Assembly: GCA_905233935.1 (NCBI GenBank)
Contig: CAJOFU010000008.1
Coordinates: 1 to 64,000 of the forward strand
Length of the DNA: 64,000 nucleotides
Source: Paludibacteraceae bacterium
GTDB lineage: Bacteria > Bacteroidota > Bacteroidia > Bacteroidales > Paludibacteraceae
Direction: 5' to 3'
This document shows, piece by piece, positions 46,579 through 55,600 of the stretch. The number at the start of each line of letters is the position of its first letter. Positions within the stretch are counted from its first letter, which is position 1. The notes beneath the pieces are model-generated. The model was given only the letters and a program-made list of their open reading frames with translations. It made no database searches and had not been told where the DNA came from. The position numbers were made by a program, and so were the translations under genes.

Positions 46579-47211
46579 ATGGCAGAAAAAACCACCAATA
46601 AAAGCATAGTACAGCAAAAACGAGATGTTTTGATTCCTGTATTTATGGAAGCTGTGCGCGCAAAAATAATGGACATTCGCGGACAAAAAGTTATTATTGA
46701 TCGCGATGTGGCAGAATTATATGGGGTTGAAACAAAAGATATCAATCGAGCTGTAAAGAACAATCCTGACAAATTCCCCAACGGGTACTTCTTTGTGCTT
46801 GATGATCAAGAGTTTGCAGATTTGCGGTTAAAAATTTTCACCGCAAATCAAGAGATGTCAGATTCTGAAAGAATTAGCTTGAATAGAGTTCGATATAATC
46901 CTGTGGCATTTACAGAAAAGGGGTTGTATATGTTAGCCACTATTCTGAAAAGCCCGCAAGCAGTAGTCACAACGTTGGCTATCATTGAGACATTCGCACA
47001 AGTTCGCGAGTTAGTACGTACTATGAACGAAATTCAAGAGACAACAGATGAAACTTCTCAAAAATCGTTAATGAAGCGAACGGGCGAAATCATTAGTAAC
47101 GTTATTGGCTCTAACATGGAAGCTGCCGGGACAGAGACCGAGTTTGAGATCAATTTAGCCGTCTTCAAAATGAAACATACAATTAAGAAGACAAAGAAAG
47201 ATTCCAAATAA
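46579..47211 (+). CDS. ORF6N-domain DNA-binding protein
   Basis: 210 residues. ORF6N domain at about 28-115: KIMDIRGQKVIIDRDVAELYGVETKDINRAVKNNPDKFPNGYFFVL ... RYNPVAFTEKGLYMLATILKSPQAV. A helical C-terminal half follows, ending in a Lys-rich tail (MKHTIKKTKKDSK). The domain is phage-related, usually with a regulatory DNA-binding role, and is often beside restriction or toxin genes in Bacteroidales. It is intact, unlike the relative at 41952. It sits alone between relics B and C. Confidence 0.85.
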   Translation: MAEKTTNKSIVQQKRDVLIPVFMEAVRAKIMDIRGQKVIIDRDVAELYGVETKDINRAVKNNPDKFPNGYFFVLDDQEFADLRLKIFTANQEMSDSERISLNRVRYNPVAFTEKGLYMLATILKSPQAVVTTLAIIETFAQVRELVRTMNEIQETTDETSQKSLMKRTGEIISNVIGSNMEAAGTETEFEINLAVFKMKHTIKKTKKDSK

Positions 47212-47240
47212 CGAAAATAACAAATAAAAACCAAATACAG

Positions 47241-47381
47241 ATGAAAAACTTAACTAATTTTCCGGAGGTCGGAACGAGCCTGAAGGAGAAGAATGACAAC
47301 ACGTTAGGGCGTGCGTATGCATTCGCCCTGATTCTCTCCCTACTGCTCACCTTTGGTGTGGGAGAGATGTGGGCAATGTAG
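47241..47381 (+). pseudogene. Relic C: complete surface-protein signal peptide, then stop
   Basis: 46 codons: MKNLTNFPEVGTSLKEKNDN, then hydrophobic AYAFALILSLLLTFGVGEMWA, Met and TAG. The segment LLTxGVGEMW is the same as in the intact gene at 49631. It is preceded by the shared 5' block (AACGAAAATAACAAATAAAA...). A truncated surface-protein gene in which only the leader and signal peptide remain; a secreted micropeptide is possible but less likely. Confidence 0.7.
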
Positions 47382-47387
47382 AAAACA

Positions 47388-47440
47388 CAAAAAACGAAAC
47401 CCGATAACTTGACTTGCGTCAGAGGTTACCGGGATTAAGT
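47388..47440 (-). ncRNA. Predicted small transcript, about 50 nt
   Basis: Minus strand: promoter at 47445-47476, then hairpin AATCCCGGTAAC / GTTATCGGGTTT with a 16-nt loop and the T run CGTTTTTTG. Same build and spacing as the unit at 41788-41839, and likewise just upstream of, and divergent from, an accessory gene (Abi, 47542). Confidence 0.45.
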
Positions 47441-47444
47441 GGCA

Positions 47445-47476
47445 CAAAGATATAACATTTATTTAAAAAATGCAAA
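47445..47476 (-). promoter_or_regulatory. Bacteroidota-type promoter (minus strand)
   Basis: TTTG (47473-47476), 20 bp, TATCTTTG (47445-47452). Downstream on this strand there is only the hairpin unit at 47388-47440. The sequence to its right (GAAGAAAAATGCAAAAA...TTGATATA, to 47541) matches that to the right of the 41844 promoter. Confidence 0.75.
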
Positions 47477-47541
47477 TTTTTTGGAAGAAAAATGCAAAAA
47501 TTATATAAAATTGTCACCTTTTGATATAGCCAACAAGCAAA

Positions 47542-48246
47542 ATGACATATAAACAATTTGAAAATATAGTTTCTGCCCGTCGCATGGAGCGATATCTTAT
47601 TGCATGCCATGGAGATACTAAACAAGCGCGCCGTCTGTATAGAATAAACATGAGATTAGCGTGCGAGATGTTCATTGTGGTGAGTGGTTTTGAAATTGCC
47701 TTGCGCAACGCAATTCACAATAAAGTATCGACTCGCTTAGGAGATAATTGGTTAGGACAATCCGTTAAGAAAGGTGGGATTTTTTACTCACTCCCTCCAA
47801 AAGCCAAACGGAATATAGTATCCACAGCAAAGAAGCTGAAAATAAACAACAAATATGATGCAGATCAGATGGTTGCATCAATGGAATTTGGAACATGGAA
47901 ATATATGTTTTCCAAAATCCAATACGAAGCAACCGGGCAATGTTTGCTAAAGATATTTCCAAACAAGCCAAAATCGTCTAAAACACAACAATACGACAGA
48001 AAATATTTCTTTAACGAGTTGGATCATGTGAACTCCTTACGCAATAGGCTTGCTCACCACGAGCCGATATGTTTCACACATTACAATGATGAGGTTGACT
48101 TGAGTTATGCAAAATCAGAATATGACAGAATAACCAAATTATTTGTCTGGATGGGTATTGATCACAAATCCTTATACAAAGATACGAATAAAGTGCAGAC
48201 TATCTTTACGCAAATAGACAAACTATTTCAATATAATCACGAATAA
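47542..48246 (+). CDS. Abi-like abortive-infection protein (HEPN type)
   Basis: 234 residues. AbiD/AbiF-like pattern: FENIVSARRMERYLIACHGD, ALYRxN-like RRLYRINMRLACEMFIVVSGFEIALRNAIHNKV, YDADQMVASMEFGTWKYMFS, and near the end the HEPN RNase motif R-N-R-L-A-H (about 166-171) followed by HEPICF. HEPN Abi proteins cleave RNA in infected cells and block phage growth. Length is close to normal. It stands alone between relics C and D with its own upstream block homologous to that of the ORF6N pseudogene. Confidence 0.85.
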   Translation: MTYKQFENIVSARRMERYLIACHGDTKQARRLYRINMRLACEMFIVVSGFEIALRNAIHNKVSTRLGDNWLGQSVKKGGIFYSLPPKAKRNIVSTAKKLKINNKYDADQMVASMEFGTWKYMFSKIQYEATGQCLLKIFPNKPKSSKTQQYDRKYFFNELDHVNSLRNRLAHHEPICFTHYNDEVDLSYAKSEYDRITKLFVWMGIDHKSLYKDTNKVQTIFTQIDKLFQYNHE

Positions 48247-48269
48247 TAACAAATAAAAACCAAATACAG

Positions 48270-48389
48270 ATGAAAAACTTAACACAATTGTCGTGGAGCG
48301 GGAAAGGCTCGAAGGCAAAGAATGACAACACGTTAGGCCGTATGCATGGAGGTATAAGGTATAGGATGGGCTCGATGATGGATCGATAA
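48270..48389 (+). pseudogene. Relic D of a surface-protein 5' end
   Basis: ATG plus 38 codons (MKNLTQLSWSGKGSKAKNDN...) and stop, close twin of relic A including the following 11-bp array. It is preceded by the shared 5' block (AATAACAAATAAAAACC...), which touches the stop codon of the Abi gene. Confidence 0.7.
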
Positions 48390-48390
48390 T

Positions 48391-48434
48391 GGATTAGAAA
48401 CGGACCGGAAATGGATTGAAAATAGATTGAAAAC
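48391..48434. repeat. 11-bp tandem repeat, four units
   Basis: GGATTAGAAAC, GGACCGGAAAT, GGATTGAAAAT, AGATTGAAAAC after relic D; counterpart of 45209-45251. The rest of the gap to 48543 holds AAAGTGCAAAAGTGCA repeats also found at 43452-43468, and no gene. Confidence 0.75.
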
Positions 48435-48543
48435 GGGGCAGCGAAGATGGGGAAATGGTCAAGATGGTCAATTTGGTCATGCAAAATAACAGAAAGTGCA
48501 AAAGTGCAAAACAATTATCACTTTGAGATAATATAGCAATTAT

Positions 48544-49602
48544 ATGGCGAAAGAAATAGAGAAATATAACAAAGAAAGTTTGCTGGAGACAATAACTTCC
48601 ATCAAGCAGATTATTGCAGAAAACAAGATGGCGTTATTGCAATCCGCTAACGCTATCATTATCAAGACTTATTGGGAAATAGGCAAACGCATTGTGGAAA
48701 TAGAGCAAGACGGAAAAATCAGAGCGGAATATGGGAGTAACTTGCTCAAAAATATAGCCATTGAATTGACAGGCGAATACGGCAGCGGGTATAGCGAGCG
48801 CAACTTGGCTTATGCCCGTAAGGCTTACGTATTATATCCGGACTATAACATTTTGCAGACGCGTTTGCAAAATTTGTCTTGGTCACATTTATGCTTGTTG
48901 ACCGGAGTGGAAGAAGAGGCAGCGCGAGAATGGTATTTTCAGGCGGCTCAGGACGAATCGTGGGGAGTGAGAACGTTGCAGCGCAACATTGCTTCTCAGT
49001 ATTATTTCAGAATGCTGCAAGCGCCCCAACCTTCTATCGTAAAGGCTGAGATGCAATCGATAACTCAATCTTATCCTTCACGGAAAGACGAATATATTAA
49101 ATCTCCTGTGGTGGCTGAGTTCCTGGGCTTATCCAGGCCGAATGATTTCACGGAGAATAATTTGGAGACCGCGATTTTGAATCACATCCAGACTTTTATA
49201 ATGGAATTGGGTAAAGGTTATTCGTTTGTTGCGAGACAACAGCGGATAACGACGGATATGGGAGACTATTATATTGACCTGGTTTTCTATAATTACTATT
49301 TGAAATGTTTCCTTTTGATTGATTTGAAGACAACTCAAATCAGCCATGCAGATGTCGGACAAATGGACATGTATGTGCGGATGTATGATGAGTTAAAGCG
49401 GCCAGAGGGAGATAACCCGACAATCGGATTGATTTTATGTTCTGAGACGAGTAAGGATATGGCACGCTTTTCTGTGATGCATAATAATCCTCAATTGTAT
49501 GCAGCGAAATATCTTACGTACCTGCCGTCAGAGGAGGAATTGAGGCGAGAGATTGAGCGGCAGAAAGAGATTTATCAAATGCAACACGACAACACCAAAT
49601 AA
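48544..49602 (+). CDS. DUF1016/YhcG-type PD-(D/E)XK nuclease, copy 2
   Basis: 352 residues. N-terminal DUF1016 domain (about 10-185: YWEIGKRIVEIEQDGKIRAEYG, LTGEYGSGYSERNLAYARKAYVLYP, LSWSHLCLLTGVEEEAAREWY) and C-terminal nuclease domain with YIDLVFYN (about 243) ... LLIDLKTTQ (about 259) and VGQMDMYVRMYDELKRPEGDNPTIGLILC. It is the more canonical member of the pair; the N-terminal half differs from copy 1 while the last 20 residues and their DNA are almost the same, which suggests exchange at the 3' end. It stops 28 bp before the intact surface-protein gene with no promoter between. Confidence 0.9.
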   Translation: MAKEIEKYNKESLLETITSIKQIIAENKMALLQSANAIIIKTYWEIGKRIVEIEQDGKIRAEYGSNLLKNIAIELTGEYGSGYSERNLAYARKAYVLYPDYNILQTRLQNLSWSHLCLLTGVEEEAAREWYFQAAQDESWGVRTLQRNIASQYYFRMLQAPQPSIVKAEMQSITQSYPSRKDEYIKSPVVAEFLGLSRPNDFTENNLETAILNHIQTFIMELGKGYSFVARQQRITTDMGDYYIDLVFYNYYLKCFLLIDLKTTQISHADVGQMDMYVRMYDELKRPEGDNPTIGLILCSETSKDMARFSVMHNNPQLYAAKYLTYLPSEEELRREIERQKEIYQMQHDNTK

Positions 49603-49630
49603 CGAAAATAACAAATAAAACCAAATACAA

Positions 49631-52600
49631 ATGAAAAACTTAAATTTAATCAATCAATGTGCGGGTAAAGTGCGTGCGGCACAATGTACCGCGCAAGTAA
49701 AGCCAAGGACAACCCGCTTTTGCGTAGGTTTCAAGTCGCTTTTTACCCTGTTCGTGCTATTGCTAACAATGGGTGTGGGAGAGATGTGGGGAGCGGATTA
49801 TTATTACCATGGAACCGATAATAGTTGGGGTACAGGAATAAAAATGACTCAAAGCGCCGACGGATTTTATCATTACTATTCTGTAAGTGCAGGCATGACT
49901 TCTAGTAATACTTTTAAAATTACTTCAGAATCTGGTTGGGGGACAGAATATACTGGGCTAACAAAAGGATTTAACTCCACAAACATCACTGGCGATTCTG
50001 GTAATGGCAGCATGGGTGGTGGTAGCGGCTCAAACATTTGGCTATATAATACGACTGCTTGCTATATTCTTATTTATCCCTCAGGAACAGCCATTAACTC
50101 AACCGGAAGTCCGATTATTTGTGCATCTACCTCATTGCCGGACAATAGCGGAACTATTACAACCTATTTTGTCAACAATAACAATTGGTCAGGAACGATC
50201 TATGCATACGGCTGGTACAATGATGGAGGAGCAAACAATACAGCATGGCCGGGAGCCACGATGACCAACACAAGCAAGACCAACAATGGAAAGGCTATTT
50301 ATTCATACACGTATGGGCAGATGTATGATAAAGGGATCTTCAATAATAATAGTTCACAGACATTAGACTTAGATCTTACCTCGAAGGATGGAATGATGTA
50401 CGATGGCTCTTCTTGGGGAGTTCTTGCTTATGATGTTACGCTGAACAAACAGAGCGGTAGTGGTGGAACGAGTTCGATTACTGCCACTTGTGGTTCTGCG
50501 ATGCCGGAAAGCAAAACTGCACCTACTCGCACAGGTTATACTTTTGATGGTTATTACACCAGCACTGGCGGTAGTGGCACAAAATACTACAATGCAGACA
50601 TGACCAGCGCAGCGACTTGGCCTGCTAACGGTAGTGGTCCAACGACTCTTTATGCAAAATGGACGGAGAACACTTATGATGTAAAGGTTTCTGCAACAAC
50701 TTCACCCGCTTCGGCAGGTACTTCACCATCTCCGTCACGTTGGACTTCATTCGGACAAGTCACCGGCGGAAATATCAGTATTACGGCAGACACCGGATAT
50801 ACATTCAGTTCGTGGACAATACTATCGGGAGGTGCAGGAACATTTGAAGATGCGACATCTGCATCAACAAAGTTCTACCCGACAAAAAGTAGTGAGTTGA
50901 AGGCAAACTTTACCGCTAACACCTATACTATTACGCTGGATGGTAACGGTGGTACAGGCGGAACAGCGACTGTACAGTACAATGCGAGTGCATTGTCAAG
51001 CATAACCGATGCGAGTCGTGCAGGATATTCGCTTAACGGATACTATACAGCAGCAAGTGGCGGCAGCAAGGTTATCAACGCGGACGGTTCGCTAAATAAC
51101 GTCAGCGGTTGGGTTAGCGGTGGCTATTGGATAAAGGCAACCAATGCGACCTTATACGCCCAGTGGACAGAGAATGCTACCTATTATACTGTTACTTATG
51201 GTGTTTACACTGATGGTCATGGTTCGTTATCCGCAGGCGTTTCTTCCGGAGCGAGTGTTGTTAGCGGTACAAGTGTGACATTCTCAGCCTCTCCGGATAC
51301 CGGCTATGAAGTAGATACTTACTATAGCAATTCCTCATGTACTTCACCAATTGCCGGGGCGGGATATGCGAACACATATACCACTACGATTAGTGGGAAC
51401 ACAACGGTTTATGTTAAGTTCAAGAAGAAGACCTGCCTTATCACACTGAATAAGAACGGCGGATCGACAGGTGCAACATCAACAACGGCTACGTATGGTA
51501 ACACACTTAACTCATTCACTGCCCACACTCGTGCAGGCTACACGCTGACGGGTTATTGGACTGCGTCAAGCGGTGGAACAAAGATCATCAATGCCGATGG
51601 CACTCTCGTGGCAAGCACTACCTATTCTAATGCCAGCAGTCAGTGGGTTGGTTCGCCTTCCTCGCTGACGCTTTATGCGCAATGGACAGAGGACAAAGTA
51701 ACTCTTACTCCGACTGTAAGTTATGACCATGGTTCATCGACTTATACTGCCACCAGTGCGAACGAAGTCGGCGTTACCACCACTACCGAGCTTACAGCAT
51801 CTACACCGAATACCGCGCACTACACGTTTGCCGGATGGACACTGACTAACCTAACAGTAACAAGTGGCGATGCAACAACAGACAGAAATATTACGGTGAA
51901 GATTACAACCGGTGGTTCACCTATTGCAGCCGTTGCTAACTATGAAGAGGTTCGGACGTCCACATACTACGTTGTGGGTAATACAGGCCCGTTTGAGGAT
52001 CTTGGATGGAGTGCTGTTGCAGGAAACATGATGCAAAAGAAATCCGGCTACTCCACTTCTACGGATGTATATTTCGACATTACTGTTGATGCTAGCGATT
52101 TAACTATGGCTGATAGCGATTGGGCATTCAAGATATATAATTCTGCAGGAGTTGACGACAACGCCAAATGGATAGGTTGGAGGAGCAGTCAATCGGGAGA
52201 AGAAGGTAATAAATACTGGCTAACTCAAGAAACTAACTCAGTCACACTGGTTACGACAGGTAGCAATGATCTTCAGTTTAGACCAGATGCAGTAGGCACA
52301 TATGAATTCCATTTGGATTATTCGACAGCCGCTTCTCCCGTCCTAACCATCACATGGCCAGCTGCGGTATATCTAAGTTCTGACAATGAGAGCGCATACG
52401 CCGATGGTTCGGTTACTCTGACTGCTGATGGTGCAAACCTGCCTTCAGGTTCAAAAACCATTGAGTACGAGTTCTTCAAAGGCGACAATACGTTGCCAGC
52501 CAACAAGATTGGCTCAACACAGACATTTAACAGCATCACCGCAACAACCCATAGCACTACGCAATCTGTATCACCTGAATTCAACACAAGTGACTATACA

Positions 52601-55600
52601 GCGTCTCAGGTATATACGGTAAAAATGACCATTGACGGTGTAGCCTACACCAACACCATCACCATCTACCGCAAGTGGGACATCTACGTACGAGACAACT
52701 TAGGTTGGGGCTCAATGAGTATGTTTCAGTGGAATACAAGTGGTAGCAATGCAAATTACCCAGGAGCAACGTGCATAGCAGGAGTGAATGATAATGACAA
52801 CTGGTTTACAGTCACGCTTAATAGCAAGTACGTAACAGATGAGACATCTGACTATATAAGCGGTTTCTTGGTCAGCAGCGGCGGAACAACTGCTGAGGCG
52901 GACGCAACCAAGACCATCGACTTGCATTTTTATAGTGGGAGTCCGGCTACTTGCGCTTATCCCGAAGGGTCGTATTGGTACACCGTAAATGATGATGGAA
53001 ACAAGTACCTGACTCAAATGACACTGCCTACGCCATGGATTGAAGAGGACGCAGACGCATGCAAACTCATCAACACCACAGAATTGTTCCTCACCGGCAA
53101 TATCAGTTCAACAGGCGGCGAAGGAAATTATGCTCGCGATATGGTTGAAGTAGGCTTCACCATCAATGGAGTTGATTACCCTATGAGTTATAGCTGCACA
53201 AGTGAAGGAGACAAATACTTTTGGGGATATGTTGGTGGACTAACTGCCGGAACAACATATACCGTTTATGCTTATGCTAAAAACATGCTAGGCAAAGCAA
53301 CCAGTTCCAATTCATACGATGTAACTACGCGTGCTACAGGCACAACAACCATCAAGGTTCGCACCGGCGCAAGTGATCCAGTGCCTACCATCTATGCGTG
53401 GACATACTCAAGTGCATGCGACCACTCTACAATTGAGAACGCCACTTGGCCGGGAACGGCTATGACTTTAGACATCACAGGATCGATCTACAAGTGGTAC
53501 ACCTTCGAACTATCAAACGAGTACAACGAATTCAAGATAAGTGAAAGTGGTTCCAACGAGACAAACAACTTCAACAATCCATTTGAATCCACATGCTACT
53601 GGTATCATTCTTCAGAGGCACAAGGCGACAGAATGGGCGCAATGACTTGCCCATACGTCACTCCGCAGTTGATGATTGAGGAGACCGCAGGCAAGGAAGA
53701 CTTCACGTATCTTGAGATGTCAACCTCTCCGACAATATCCAAGACTGTAACTTTGGCAGCAAAGAGCACGTATCTGTTCAAGATTGTATATAACGCCGAG
53801 TGGTACGGTAAGGCAAGTGTGAACCTATCACGTGCATCGAACTCTGTATCCAGTGTAAGCGCAGCTGTTGAGGACAATATGGCTATTACGACGGATGCGG
53901 CAGGTGATTATACATTTACCTTCACGACACCGGGTACAGTAACTGTCACCTACCCGACAGCTTATACCGTGACATTTGGTATGGGCACTGGCGGTGCTAC
54001 AATCGGCGCAAGTGCAACGAGTGCAGGCGGAACAATCAGTTCTGGTGCTTACGTTGCCGCAGGCGATGACGTAACGTTCACGCAGACGGCATCAACAGGT
54101 TACACGTTCGCCGGATGGTACGATGCAAGTACCGGCGGCTCGGCTGTATCAGGCATGGGCACAAGCGATAATGTATTGGATGACATTGCAGCCGACGCTA
54201 CCGTTTATTCGCGCTACACTGCCAACACATACACCGTAACATTTGATGCCACAACAAATGGCGGCACGTGCGGCACAGCCAGCAAGTCAGTAACATTCGA
54301 CGATGAGTACGGCGAACTGCCCACAGCTACACGCGCAAGCAAAGCATTCAAGGGTTGGTTCACGTTGAGCAGCGGCGGTACACAAGTTACGGAAGAAACG
54401 ATAGTCAGCACAGCAGACGACCACACGATATATGCACAGTTTGAGGATATTTACTCCGTGACAATCGACTACAAGTGCGGCGATGCGAAGTTGCGCACAA
54501 GTTCATCGACACGCGCTTCGGCAACAGCTCTGGCACCGGAGATCACAGCACCGGAGATAGTGGGTTATACATTCAGCGGCTGGACTGGTTCGGACGCTAC
54601 GTTCGCTAATGCCAGCAGTGCGACAACAACCGTCAATGCAACAGCAGCCACGACCATCACAGCGACTTATACAGCAATCCCGACCGTATATTTCAAGAAT
54701 AACCTGAATTGGGATAAGGTATATGTTACATTTGACTGCGATTGGACAACAGGCACTAAGAACGTTCCAAAGAATAACGGCAAGCCGTACTTTGAAATGG
54801 AGCAGTTAGGTACATCGGATATATTCTCGTGTGTTATACCTGATGCGTATGTCACCAGTAACTTTGCAAGTTGGGCTAATAATATTGCCTTCGACAACCA
54901 TGGATTTGACGCCTCGGACAATGTTGGCTCACTCGAAGGTGGTTTCAATGCCGGCGAGTTCCTCGGACGTGGTGACTTTGATCCTTCGGCAACGATGTTC
55001 ATTCCATACAACGGTGACAGCGAGACACGTAACGGCGGTACGTACTACCGCACAGGCTGTTGGATGAAGTACAACTCGACGGATCCGGGATATAAGGTTT
55101 ATGCCAACACATACGTATCCGGTTCTGGCGGTTCAGCCGTTGCGGGAACACCGGTATTGCTGCAAGCGGATATTGCCGGCGGATTTGAGTTCAAGGCAAA
55201 AGTGAACTTCCCGAGTGCCAACTACACCTACGGTTTCATGTTGCATAAGGAATATACCAAGAACTCGGACGCCGTATGGTATACCAATACCGGCACAATA
55301 ACGGCAGAGACAGATGACCTGCCTTGGCATTTCTATAATGACGGAGCCAGCGAGAACGGCACACGTTGCGGACTTAAGACCGAATCGGTAGGCGACTACG
55401 AGTTCACCGTTTCGTTCGGCACAGGTCGACCGGTAGTAAACGTAACCTACCCTGTATCGACCGGCGATTGGCGCTTGGTATATAAAGACCGCGCAGCATG
55501 GTCGGGCGATGCACACGCTGCAGACTGGTTCATCGCTTCGCGCGTCATAAAGGCAGAAGCCGATGCAGTAGATACCGTTTCATTCTTTGTAAGCAAGGCA

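Noticed and set aside
41387..49602. An integron or prophage
   Set aside because: No integrase, attC-like folded sites, structural phage genes or tRNA target were found in the window; only boundary repeats and phage-like ORF6N domains are present.
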